From: Triops longicaudatus
Taxonomy: Eukaryota > Arthropoda > Branchiopoda > Notostraca > Triopsidae
NCBI GenBank assembly: GCA_022885665.1
Contig: JAGQDJ010000040.1
Location: forward strand, 310,001 to 374,000
Direction of reading: 5' to 3'
DNA length: 64,000 nucleotides
Within the stretch, counting starts at the first letter, position 1, and each line of letters opens with the position of its first letter. Under the pieces are notes generated by a model. That model did no database searches. It was not told where the DNA came from and was given only the letters and a program-made list of their open reading frames with translations. Below, piece by piece: positions 44,481-58,200 of the stretch. A program made the position numbers and the translations under genes.

Positions 44481-46283
44481 ACTAGAGTAGAGGGGTTATA
44501 GGGTTCGAGTTTTGTAAATTAATAGAAAGTGCGTCTTATGTAGCGAATATACCGTGAGATGTTGCTGTAAAACTAGAAAGGGCGAGTTGAAGATGATAAT
44601 GAGTCGAACTGACGACTCGGTTCGTGTTGAAACCAACTGTCAAAGTAGAAGACGTGTCACATTTCTGGCCGCTAGAATTGCACTTAAACAATTTAATGTG
44701 GGCTACTATAAGATGACATTGTCTAACCCGTGAATAAAAGGCTGAATTTTGAATTAAAGAAATTGAAAACAGGCAGATCATAACAAGACGTTTGGTGGCA
44801 GTTGTCATAGCCGGGAGTTTCCATGATGGGGGATAGATAAGTTCGACATTTTCCTAGTTTGAATTTTTTACAACATTTCAACATTAATGTTTGAATGTAT
44901 ATATTTTTGTCTTTCTGTTTATAAATAGGTGCCTTGTTATTGGAAAGTCTTGTATTACCTCCCTCGTTTGCGTTTTTGCGCAAAGTAACCGAAGTAAATT
45001 TGAGGATTAATAGCACTGACAAGATACGGAAGTTTTGGCGTCGCGTTGTGTCATGACTGAAGTATTGTTAACATGTTATAATTTTTTTGCTGCCAGTTTG
45101 GTTTAACTCCGATTGTTCTCAAAAATGTGAAAAAAGCTTGAGAAGGATTGTACAGTTCCGTAAAGCTTTTTAGAAAGTCAGACGGGCGACGAATTACTGT
45201 TTTGGCGTGTCGCTTCATAATACGCCGTCGTCATGGATGCTGCCGTGGGTATCTAAACTGTTGCATTTGCATTGAAATGCAAGTTGAACATACCAGTAAA
45301 CGCTCTGCTTCAACTTCAAACATTGTTATGGTCTGCTCCTATAGCACTTCACCAAAGCTTGTTAGATTGTGGCTTGAGTTGTAAGAGAACGTAGGGAACA
45401 AGGAAAGGTGGGAATGGGAAGAGAAAGTTGAGGGAGGGCTTTAGTAGTGAATATCAAATTTCTCGTGGCTTTTTATTCTTTTGTGGACGAAGGAAATAAA
45501 TATTGCGTTTTTCCATTTGTGTCCTTTCCCAGAGTTTCCTTTAGGGTTAGGGGTACACTGTTGTGGGAGGATGGGGAAATAAAAGTAGTGTTCCGTTGTC
45601 CTTTGATTTACGAAAAGATATTGTTTCCTCTTGTGCACATCTTTTTCCAGGATTCGTGCTAGCTTGGGCTAAGGAGACTGCATACCCCCTTTTTTGTTTT
45701 GCATAAGGATAAAAGCCCACTTAGGCGTCTGTCGGATTGTATTACTGCCTGCTACGCCGCCTGCATTCTTCATTAAGGTCTACTCCGACTTGGGTAGCAA
45801 TGTTCTTAGCTAAAAACCTATATTCCGAGGCTGTCTTACTAAGCATAGAAATGCATTCCTAAATAAAATAGCATGCAAGGTAATGGAGACATAGTGCTTA
45901 GCAGTTCTATTCGCTATAGAATATCTTAGCTATTAAAAAGTTGCGAGCCAACTACACAATTTTCTTTTAATAGAGCCTTACACGATATGACTTTCTTAAA
46001 TGATAGCGTAATTGGCGCTGTAAGTGGTATGTGCCCACGGTACGTAATAATAGTTGCAGAAAAAAGCTCCATAATTCCTGTACAATTCAAGTAGGCTCTT
46101 TCTAGTCAATGGTGAAAGCCGTCCTGGCTGAGAAGCCTCTGCCAAGACGAAAAACCCCTTACACGAAAGGACTCATTGACAACGCAAGGGTTGGTGATTC
46201 CCAATAACGTTCCCCTCCCTGGGTACTGCTTTGGGGTTAGCGTGGACGGCTTTTGGCTGTGGCTGGAACCGCACCACTTACAA

Positions 46284-46313
46284 CTGTCCATATCTGTCCG
46301 TATCTGTCCATAT
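46284..46313. repeat. Three tandem copies of a 10-bp unit
   Basis: CTGTCCATAT, CTGTCCGTAT, CTGTCCATAT in direct succession. Confidence 0.85.
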
Positions 46314-49218
46314 TTTGCTGACACTATAGTTCAGTCATGAGCAAAAAAAGTCTGTATCGAGGAAACTACACAGGTTTAGTTAAGCCACCTGAGGCTGGTT
46401 TGGTTTCGTTAGTAGGTGAAAGATCCTAAGTCAATCGCTCACAAGGTAAACTCGGCCCTGAGTTTCCGTACCTGCTATGTCAAAAAATAAATGGACAAAA
46501 ACCTTTGGCGTATAGAAGTATTGCCATTAGCTATAGTTAGCTATAGACGTTAATAATGAAGACTTCTTTCCGTTTATTTAGCCAACCGCTGGCTAAGTAA
46601 AAGGTCGACCGCAAAGTGTAAACAACTTTCGGCAAATTTAAATAACTTAGCTAGTTTTATAGTCATTTGTTCATCATAGTAATGAATACGTGCATTCTTC
46701 AGGTATTTGTCTTAACAAAGCATAAAAATGCTACGATTGGCTTCTGATACCAATAACTTTGTAAGGGAATGAAAAAGCGTGTATATAAATGCCTTATTAA
46801 TTAAATATTCTAGCGCTTTTAACGCACTATTTATTGCCAATGCCCAGAAATTTTCGACATTAAATAAAGAGAGAGCGTATCGTCTAATCCCTACAGCGAA
46901 TCAAGTTAATTTCCCCAACTTTTGTTGGCAAATATTCCCAGCAAGCTTTGAAACCTTCTCACTCATCTTTATTTACTTTCTCGTTGACTAACAAGTAATA
47001 CATTTTGTATATTTATTTTTTGACATAGGGGAGTGTGGAAACTCAGGGTTGAACTCTTACATTGTAAGCGATTATCTTACGCTCTTTCACTTACTAGTGA
47101 AACCAATCAGTCTCTTGAAGCGTAATTAGTGTGATTTGTGTGATTTCGTCGGTAAAGATCTTTTTTGCTCTTGACTGTACATGTTTAGGTACAGATCTGT
47201 CCCTACTAGGCGTAAAGTCTTGTAAGATACGAGAATTGGTGGAAGATCTATTTATGCACTGTAGGTATATAATATGAAACAAGACGAAGGAAAAAGCATG
47301 CTTTGCATAATCACTTTGAAGGATACTTAGGTACTATCACTTTTTGCGCTATATTATCCCGAGAAAGAGGAAAAGGTTGCTACTTTGCATTCGAATTTTC
47401 TGTGTCGGCTCTCGGGCATATTTTTTACTTTCTTGTTTTTCTTTCCAATTTTACCTTTCCTTTTCGACATGCATATCCAGATACATGCGTACAATATACA
47501 GCGAAGTCGGAAATCCTGAAAAAGAGAGCTAAATGACAGGAAATCGGCTGCTGGTGAGAAAATCTTTATGGGTGGCTGTGAGGATGTATTGTGTTGACGG
47601 TAAGAGCAGCATAACTCGCCGCCTTCCATCTCGGTTTCCGAATTCTTTTATTGTGGTACCCAGCTGAGAGCCTAAAAAGGACTACGTAGTCGTCACAACG
47701 TGTCATGAAAGAACGATCGACAGCAATTTGCATAGTGTCACGGGCACGGAGAAAAAGGTGACGCATCCAAGTTTGGTAGGTTGTCACATTCTCGCCTATT
47801 GTTACGAACCGAACAAGCTTAGAATTCTTATAAGCCATTCTTATCGTTGCGCGTTCTTTTAATAATAAAAAATGTGATCCCATAGTAATCCTGCTCTATT
47901 CTATATCTAACGTACTACGAAAAATGAATCACTATACTGATTAAATTAGTAAATATAGTGTTAGATAGCTTTCCAAGGTTAAACTTTCTTGTGATTTAAT
48001 ATTTAGCCTTTTTGCGATCTCTTTGAATAGATCATCAGCTTTTTGATTTGTTCTTCTTTCTTTCATAATAACCGACGTAGGCTCGCGCCTCTTGTTGAAG
48101 CTTTAGATTGTGATAGATTGTGATTGCTTACCAAGCTTATTAAAGTAATAAGGCTTACACCTTCAATTGCATTAGCTTACAGCATAGTTCTGAACTTTAG
48201 TTTGCAATTGACATAGGAAGACGGACGACGGTAGAAGATATTGTTGATTTTATTTACTTTTGTGAAACCTAAGATGCCGGTTAAAAAAAAAGTGAGCGGT
48301 ACTTATGTCAGACGAGAAGTCATGAAGTGTTTTGAACGAAGTAAAATTAACTCAGAACGAAATTTGGAAGTAACGCAGTGGCAATGTATAAGGTTGAAAA
48401 TTCCTGGGCTTTGGCAACTTAATTAGTGTATCGTTACGTTTAAAATCAAATAAGTGAAAACATTACTTTAAGTTATTCACAGTCATATTTAGTTTAGTTA
48501 TTGACCGAATTAACAAACACAGATTCGAGACTTTTTACTATCAAAATACCTAAACAAGGCGAGAATTCTTTGTATTCGTTTTATTCCTGTCATAAAAAGT
48601 TGAAGCAAGTGTGTTCACAAATTCGCAACTTTCATGATTACGGCCATAGTAATTTTCTGCCCATACTTATCTTACGCTTGGTGTGAACCAAGCATAGCAC
48701 TTTCTTGAGATTTCCCTTCCATATTAGGCATTTTGACCAAGAGTGTCATTTGCTACAGTGCTGCTATACTTTCTCGCTATTTTCCAACGTTTTATTTTCG
48801 TTTCCAAGACTGATGGCAGCTTATTTACTCTTTCATTTGCTTCTTTTCTTCATGTTGTTATCTTTGGGTTGAGGAACTAAGAGTTGTATGATAGGTCTTA
48901 TGATTGTTGTATAACATAGCTGATGGAGGATGCTTAATGAGTTTCCTATGAGTTGTAGAAGCCGTTGTCTTTTTATGGTTCCGGACTCGTCTTTCTGCTC
49001 CCAAGCAATATCGCAGTCCTTCGCTGGGTTTCTCATATACTCGTGTCCGTTAATGTTGTGTACTGCTGAGTATACAATGGGAGTTGATCGATTTTACGGT
49101 AAGCTAATAGGCAAGATCTGTTCTGTCTCCCCTCTCTCTTTATCCGTCTGCAAATGAGGCAGAGGCGGAGAGTCGAACAAGAAATAGTCTACCGAATACG
49201 ACTAAACTTAAAATATTA

Positions 49219-49283
49219 TTAGTCAAAGCAAGAGGCCGCCGGGGTGGCGGCAGCAGCTGTGTTGTAGTACACGGTTCTGATTC
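49219..49283 (-). CDS. Beat gene, tentative last coding exon
   Basis: After acceptor TTAATTATAG a phase-1-compatible frame reads GIRTVYYNTAAAATPAASCFD then TAA. It is GC-richer than its surroundings. No homology support. The alternative is reading through the donor of the previous exon, which stops at 50943 after about 17 more codons. Confidence 0.3.
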
Positions 49284-52200
49284 CTATAATTAACGCAGCT
49301 TTTGTCTGTCGGTCAACGAAGATACCGCTGCATCTTCGTCTTCAATTGCGTTGTACTGCGCGTATTGACGCTTGTATTAATTTTCTTTCAAACTGGTGTG
49401 TCATGCTAGAAGCCTTTGTTCCTTAGCATGCGTATTATATAACTCTCTGGAAGTATGTTGTTGGAGCAAAATAACGGAGTAAGTTTGATATAGTCTTTAA
49501 GGAAGCATTCTTACTGTTTTTGTGTAGCAGAGTCGCGAAGCGAGGGACCAGAAAGTATCCAGGAAAAAGTGAGATGTTCTGGACTACACTGAACTCTAAA
49601 AAATGCAATTACTGTCTCTTTCTCTGTGGAAGAAAGAAATGACGAAGAAACTCGTGTTCTCTTACATTGCGTACCACTCAAATCTTTGCACATTTTTGTT
49701 GTATGTCTGCCGTGGGTTCTTTCAAGCGAAAAGCCTGTCTTAGTGTTTTAGCAACAAGCGATATTTTTTTCTGCATTTTTCACATAGTTTGAACTTAATG
49801 CTCTTCTTCTCTTCTGGTAATTCTCCAAATCCAATGCGAATTGGACACAGTTACGAAGTGTCACTGATTCGCGTTTAATTAAGCTAACGTCCGCAGCAAA
49901 GAAGAAACGTCCAGAAGCTTTTACGGACATGTTAATGTTCATACCCTGCAAGTTGAAGACGTTGAATTTCGTTTAGTGCACTTTTTGTTTTCCGAACCAG
50001 GCGGTTGCGGTGTATATGTCAAGTGCATTGGGAGTTTACGTGATGGATGTAAGAACTTGATAGATGGGATAGACGAGTTAATTAGAAATGCGAGATGCGA
50101 CTGTTTTCTCTAGATTTTCCCCCACTCATTCATCTATTCCAGTGAAATTTCACTGAATTTTTATTTACAGAAGGTTCCAGATGCGTTGAAGCTACTTGCA
50201 CAATGTTTTTTATATACAAAATTGTATGGAGTGATAATATTTACGGAGCAATGTGGAAAGAACAAATCTGGGACAAACGCAATATAAGTATTTGACTATT
50301 TCAAAAGAAGCACAAGTTACTCAACAGATGAGAGAGTATGTGATACTTCAAGGGTAGCTTTAAATAGTGGAGATAGTAGATTTTTTCAGCCTCCTGATCG
50401 AGGTATGAAAATTTCATAGGTGTTTATCTGACTTCTACAAATAGTAGCAAATCAATTTAGCTGAAGTTGGTTTTTCTACTCACTGGGTGTGGTTTGCTGT
50501 GTTTTAGATGGCGAAGTGTGAGGTGGTTTAACAAGGTTTGTTTGTTTTCCTTATTCGCGACATGTTTTGCTCACTAATTTTGCACTTTTACATGTTCCAC
50601 TGGGGAATAAGCTGACTTGGCTGAGAGGTCAAAAATCACAATTACATGTACGCAACAGAGAAAATGTTGGATGAACGCGGAGGGGGAATCATCTGTCATA
50701 GCTGCCTTTTGCAAAGTGCTTTGGTTTTTGCGTCTAGAACGTGAGCTGTATCTATTGCCTCATTGGGCTGAGGCGATCCAATAAAAAGGGCCTTGCCTCA
50801 GAGGTCTTATTTGTTGCTTGTCAGATTTTCGGCTCTATAACAAACGGAGTCGGGAAAAAATAAAGCAGCTTAGCACATAAAATAACAAATGGAGATCACT
50901 AGAAGAAGACGCACTGTTTCCTACAAATCGACGGAAATAAATTCAAAAGTTAATAACTTTCTTTTCTTGTATGTGTGGCAAAATTATTTCACCTGCAGAC
51001 ATGGGGGCTACCAAACTTTCCAGAGATCGTTGCTTCGGTCCTTCTTGACTAGAGTATTTGGTTTGGATGTCTTTCCAATAAAGCGTACTGATGGCAGCTG
51101 TACAAAGTAGTCGGAGCCCATCCGGAAAGAAATCCGCTTCTGTTGCTTGAAATTGCAAGCCCAAGGTTGAAGTTTCCAGTCCTTCTTTATCCATAACAGG
51201 TGGGTAGCTGATGAGTTGACGCTTTTCAGGCTGTTCACAAAAACGATTAAGAGAAATTAATGATTTGCAGCTACATTTTCTCATAGTCGGTGTGACGCAA
51301 CAAGCCTAACTCAAACTAGAAAGGGACACATATTATTTACTACGGTACGAGGTATTTCTCCTCACGTGCATTTACATTGGAAACTGCACGAGAAATGTGA
51401 GTTTGTTAGGCCGCGTTACACATTTGTCAAAGCCTCTTTTACTGGAAACTTCAATTTCTAACATTACGTTCTTCGTTTGAGACTTATTCATTTGTTAGTT
51501 TTATTTTTGATTTTAGTTTGACAGGTAAAAAACACAGTAGAAATTTCTTGTTACGATATCCATGTATTAGGTTTGAAGAAGCATACTTTTATTTTTATGC
51601 GAAGAAGTAAAATTCTCACACTAATAGATGTTATTTGAAAATTTTTGCTTAAAGAAGTGTCGAAATTGGGATGCAATCAATTATTGCTTTACTGACTAAC
51701 ACAAACGATATATAACAGTGATCATGAAACTAGTCTTGAATCATCCTTGTGTAATTTGCCTTTTAATTCACAAGAAATACAGGACTTAGGCCTACCGTAG
51801 CACTAATGCCTAGGGAATGAATGTACTGTACTTTAATTCCCAGGTGTTGAAAGTACAATATGAATTGTTTCAAAATTGGTCTAGCAGCCGCTGTGCAAAA
51901 AAAAAATTAAGTTGCTTATTCTAGAATTATTTGCTCTTTCACGAGCAAATTATGAAGAAACAAATATATTTATCTGTAACTTGTCTTGGAAACTGAGAAT
52001 GGTGTGTCATCCATCTTTGCGGGATTGGAGGTTGATTGTAGTCTTGTATGATTCGCCTCTTGACGCTTCTTGTCACTAATCAGTAACAGAATGGAGGGTT
52101 CCTAATCCAGCCCTCGATGATTCGGCGTATTGAGTAGTCCGTTAGGCGGGTATAGAGTGTGTCTGGATTTGATATTGTCAGAATGGCCTATTAAGCCTAG

Positions 52201-55200
52201 TTTGCGTTAAGCTACTTTCCACATGCACAGAAAGCTTAAAAGTGTTAAAAGCTGTACGTAGTTTTAGAATCATTGACGACACCACAATGAATCAACATGA
52301 AGTCAATTTGAGCAATAGATAATGTTTTGACATTTGTATGACTTGCACTAACGCGTCGTCCTGTGTTTTGGGTTATCTCTGTTCTTTATGTTATGAAACA
52401 TGAATAAATTAAAGTAAAAGTTCAACTGCTCGCTGAGAATGGTCAAGAATGAGAATGATCCCGGTCTTCAGTGAAATAAGAAGTCTCCAACATGGCGTTT
52501 GATTATTAGTAAAAACTAATTGCTATTGCAACAAAAGTACAGACACCAAGTTATGAGTTACTGTGTTCCATGTGCCCTCCCATGCAAAAAAAAGAAGTTT
52601 GAAATAGCTGGCGTTGTCAAGCTCTAAGAATGAGATTCATCTCCAAGTTTTTCTTGCATCATTTCTTGGAATTACTTGTGCCGTCTTGCCGTATATAAGT
52701 CGTTATACTTTCGGATTGAGATGATTTTTAGTTTTTGTATAACTGTAACCCAATAAGGCCAGCCTACGCCACCAAGGACAAATGTCGGCTATATTAGAAC
52801 TCGACTAAACCGGCTGGCTTTTGCCATAGAAAGAGAGAAAATGCTCCATTATCTCAGCTTAAGAAGACTATTTGTACCAAGTGACATTACCTTATGTCCA
52901 TTGACATACCACGCCAAGGTAGCAGCTGGCTTAGAACGCGATGAAGTGCAATTGACTCGTACCATCTCCCCCGGTTGATAAGTTGCTTTGGCACCTTTAA
53001 TCTCCGGTCCTTCCGATGGCAACACTGGTACAAAGAATTAGATGAGTTCAACAACATAGCAGAAACAGAAAGGAAAACGACATGGAACAAGAAGTTATTG
53101 ACAAATATTATTGATAATAATAACAACTGAACAAAAACGACCAGTTTCGTCCAAACTACACACGTCATGTAGAACAAAGACATAAGAGCAATATTCAGCG
53201 GATGTTTACACCTTCAACATTAAATTTTCATAAGAAGGCACATTTTGGTCTTTAAATTTAATTTTTTTATAAAAACTGCCAGATCAAAGTCATATATTTC
53301 CCAAATTTTCCCTTTATTTCAAAACTTTTTCCGTCGCGGATAAAACGAGTTGATGTCACAAATCTTTCAGACATACATTAATTGTGTAGCAAGTCTCGTC
53401 ATTAGTGACAAAATGAGCAACATTAATTTGCGACAGAAATATTTTTAGCCCGACTGCATCCCTCCATCAAAGCTGCGTTTTTGACGTCTACGGAAACGAC
53501 TGCTTAGCTTTTTAACAACGCTTCCGTTCCTAATAGAACAAATCTCCAAGGATAAAGTTCCCCTACAGCCCGTATAGAGGCTTCCCGCTGTTGCACATGC
53601 TCATTTAACGTTGAGTTTTATTATGAAATCCCCTCTGTAATCGTATATGCCAGTTAAAGACTCCAACCATGGAGACGATCTGAACTAAAATAATATCTTT
53701 GAACGTTCTTTAAAAAGACATAATAACTAGAAATAATTACTTTACCCCACGGCTGCATGAATTATGTGACATTCTATTAAACTACGGATTATTTTTAAGT
53801 CGGTTTGGTAAAAGTGGGTTTTGGTCAAAAGGGCGTTAAAAGGGCGTTTGAAATATTACAATATTTGCAACGAAGACAAACCGACATTTTTTTTTTCGCC
53901 GGACATGAAGATTCAAAATCAGTGTTTTACACGAGACTACGCACGCAATACAATGCAGACTTTGGACAGAAAGATGTTTAATTAAGCTGAGGTGCATAAA
54001 AAGTTTTTTTAGAGCATGTAAAAGAAAAGGTCATGTGTTTTCATTAAAAAAAATGTACGCTAGATTTTGCTGTTGTTTTAAAAGCCCACTTAACCGACGT
54101 TTGCTAGATTTTTGCAGAACTTATGCCGGATTAGCAATTTAGTGACAGGACGTGTAAAGCAGTCTGTAAAGTACCTTAGCTTTTAAAGAACGTATGAAGT
54201 AAATTAGATTAAAATGGTCACAGAATGAAACGCAAACTTAATTTCATTTTGCAAACTTAGACTTATGTTCTAATCGCTTTGTTTTAAATTGCGAATAATC
54301 TAATCGAATTATGTTACATGACGCACTACACAGTACTTTTCCTAAAACTGACAATAGAACGTGTCTTCCTGAAAGTAAAATAAGAGACAAAATTTGGCAA
54401 CAATAGGGTTTGCCAACACAAGACCGAATATCAGGACTTCTGGCAGTAAAATGTATGCACTCTTTAGCAAACATGGAGTTTTCTTGGAATTAGCAAACTA
54501 ATTCCAAGTAAACGACTCTTTGTCAGTTTTGTTAGTTTATAAGTGTAAAAGAACACGGCTTAGCATCATAGCCTATGTCAAACTTGTTAACAGACTTGTT
54601 ATAAAGACGCAAAGACTGTGCTTCAAAGTTGGATTGCGATCTTCATCACCTGACACACGCGTGTCATGTATCCCCGGGAATGAAATAGCAAATAGAGAGT
54701 AATATCGTACATGAGGCAATATTGAACACCTTCCACAGTCAAAGGGGTTGTTATACGAATTTTGGTGACTTTTAAATCAAAAAGTCAGTTCATAGAAAGA
54801 GACCTTTGTTTCCATGAAGAGGACTAGGTTGTGTAAATTTACCTATCAATAATTAACTGCCTTGCACTGGGGAAAACTATACCGAGGACAAAAATGTTAC
54901 GCAAGAAGCGTTCCGAGAGGACATTTTAGGAGAAAAATGACTCCGAAACCGAAATATTTGGAAAAATCCGATAGTGGATTGTTGTTTCAAAGATACATAT
55001 AACAACAAAGAAGTACGTAAATTAAGACGTAATAAAGAAGTTATTATGACTTTTGTATAATGAAAAGACGCAAATCGTATAATAGCATAAACGTCGCAGT
55101 GAAATTAGCCGAGAATGGGACTCATGTCATCCGAAATTCAGAGTGATCCACATTGTGCGCAGATGTGTTAAGCCTTTATTTCCTTAAAAAAATATTTGGG

Positions 55201-58200
55201 AACGTCTCTACGTTGCGAATCATAAAAGAATTGTGCTCCACAACCCTCTTCATATGTTTTAATAGTAATTTATTTTAAAATTTATTACATTCTCTTTTGC
55301 ACTGCTAATAAGTTAGTTAATCTTATCTAGTTCCAAATTTTAGACGGTAAGATTTTCTAATTTTGTTAATCGTATTGGTGCAAGAAGTGCCCAGAAGTTT
55401 TATCAAATATAAAAAATAATAATAAAAAGTTGAAATGGAAAGAAAACTTCGAATATTGAAACCAGTCAAATATAGGCCGTTCAAGCCGTCCAACTTAGAG
55501 CACCTGGGTTCCCATGCACTTCAGAAAAGAGAAACGAGAAACAGTTATTTTTTAAGGGATCACAGCTTTTTAGCACCCACAAAAATGCTAATGCAAGCAG
55601 AGAGTAGTTCAGAAATTTGTGGACGAAATTAAGCAAATTCCACTTTTTTCTACAAGAAAATAAACATAAAAAATTAACAGCTTTCTGCGTTCTCAAATAA
55701 CTTTTCTTTTGTAAATCAAGCTTACGTAATACTTTATCCGTCTTTTTATTCCAGTGTGAGTCCTAAACTAGTCTTGCTAGCAGATCGAGCTCATTGGTAA
55801 ACAATTATCAAATAATAATACGCTAATCAAGTAACTTCACTCTCTCGGGTTGAAAGGTACGTGCATGATGTAGAGGTACTATGCTCACGCTAGGAGCTTT
55901 TAAAGGGCATCTGTGTTTCGTTTTGATCAATGAGCACAACCTGTTCGGCTTGAATGATTTGGGGATACGGTGAGGTGCACTGCAAATGGATAGCAATTAT
56001 AAGTGTAGTTGCTGCACTGTGTTACAACGACTTCTACTGTCTAGTACTTAGTGGACATTATATGAAAACTTATTAAAAAGAAATAATAACTATAAATAAT
56101 AATTATAGTTTAATATGATATAGAATACTAATGAATTAACGACTAATTTTAATTTTCCAAAGAAATAATAGAAACAAAATACAATAGTGCTCGCTTACAT
56201 TTGCTCGCGGCCAAGCTTTTCAACTTGTGAGATTGTCGAAATAATTGCCACAACGTTGCACAATACTTTCGGTCGTTTTTTATTTCTTGGAAATCACAGA
56301 TTTCTACATGTTCGCTGAATGTTTGTATTTACGGTAGATTCTGTTGGCATTGATTGTCACTGAAATCTGAAGTGAGTACATTAGACATTTCCATTGTAGT
56401 TAGGCCAGCTGCCATTGGTGACTTTTACTATTTTAGGCATTATTAATGTTGTTTCTTAACAAACTTGACCTTTTGAATAGATTACGATATTTCTTAATTA
56501 GTAAGAGTGTCTGTTTCGTAGCTTGTCAGCTTTTATTACATGCACACTTTAATTACACGTAAACGCCCTTGGGTGTCTGCTATTGAAAATGGTCTTCGTC
56601 ACGGAAACAAAAGAAAGCTAACTGAAACTAAACTTTGTGAACGCAAAGAGAAAAAAAGGAGTCCTCTTTAATTCTGCCTTCTTTACCCCCCAGTGATTAG
56701 TCATAAGCTCGGCTTCCGTGTGTGTGAGTATTTGATGGAGAGCTTTTATGTCCAAAAAGTAGACTTAGGCAATTGCCCATCTATCGTTAAATCGGGCGAG
56801 GGTCTGCTGGGCCAGAGAACTTATCTCTTGAGAAATAACGTTGGCTACCCAAAACGGAGACTACCATAGGAATAAGAGAAGGACGCAGTTTAGATATATG
56901 TACGGGCAAGTTACGTGACAGTTAAAGCTTTCCACTTTTGCACTCCCCACCACAAGTTCTGAAACTATCTTTCTCGACCATACAATTTCCTTGACCGTCA
57001 AACTCCGTTATGGCCATTTCTGTCATCTGCCTTTTAATATCCTAACTGTCCGCATTTCAATGCGCAAGGCGATGCATCCCGTCTTGTGTAGTATTCGACT
57101 TCTCCAATGATCTTGGCTTTGTCTTAAATCTTGTGAATACAATCATTTCTTGACAGGGATAACAATAAGCCATTAGCACTCTGTTCGTCTACCGTAGGAC
57201 AAATCACGATAGCCTTATGATTAGCTATCCTTTCTAGCAGCCTGTCGCTAACGCTTGTTTCAGCTAACGTCCATTTACTTGATTATGGTGACTACCGTGA
57301 CTGGCATGGATATTAATATGTTGACATAAGGAGCTTATTGGCGTGCACAGCGACCACTTTTGAAAAGGCAGGTATTCTGAACGCGCTTCTCTCCGAAAGC
57401 ACTACATGTAGGTGCTTGAAATCTCGCAAGTAAGCCACCTCTCGAAACTCGCCTAGCTTTATGGTTAAAACGACTCTTTAGCGGAAAAAGTTGTTGAGTG
57501 AATGTGCGAGAAAGTTGGCAGAAATCAACTTCGCACTTGTTGCTGGCATTACGCAGGAGTATTGAGAAGATCGGAGTGAGGTAAAGTTTACTCACTTATC
57601 GTGTTCATTTCTATGACAGTCGAAGTGATTGTTTGAAAACTTGGGGCGTCTGCTGAAACCTCGCACTTGTAACGACCCGAACTTTGCAGCGTCACAGCTT
57701 GCAGCCAAACTTGCTCAGGATCCGAGCGGCTCAACTGCTCGAAAATGAAAGAGACAAAAGCGTTAGCAAATCTTTTTTGCGAGTTTTCCACATGGAGGTG
57801 AGCTACCATATAAGATACATGACTCCCTTGGCTGTCAAGCAAACAAGACTAACTTGATAAAAGAAACCATCATGAATTGTAAATGGACCATAGGATTCCA
57901 GATGAAAGGACAGCGATATACTTACGTCCACGTGAATGCCGTCTGCTGAAAACACTTGAGTCGGAGGTCGGTCGCGAGGCACGAACCGAAAAAATTCCCT
58001 TCCGTTCTTGTACCATTTCACCGAGTAGAGCTGGTTGCCCTCCAAATCATATTTGCATATTAATTGGGCCGGTTGTCCCACAAGTCGCTGCGTAGGGACA
58101 CTAACTTGAACCAGCCTTAGACACAGACTCACTAGTTTCCGGAGTAGAGGAATACAGAAAAAAAGTCAAATAATGTCATTTTCCCATGTAAAGTGGCAAA

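Larger units (their letters stand above)
42735..49218. other. Spacer between TBCC and the Beat gene (6.5 kb)
   Basis: I recognise no gene. There is an A15 run near 42981-42996 just past TBCC. A pogo-like terminus fragment lies near 44439-44480, a 10-bp tandem triplet at 46284-46313, and unrecognised minus-strand frames of 70-110 codons at 43156-43353, 43471-43803, 46106-46324 and 47566-47883. The two at 43.1-43.8 kb sit in unusually GC-richer text and might be old repeat remnants. Convergent gene ends (TBCC + and Beat -) make this a 3'-3' spacer. Confidence 0.45.

Noticed and set aside
46106..46324. Minus-strand 72-codon frame
   Set aside because: Overlaps the 10-bp tandem repeat and has no homology.
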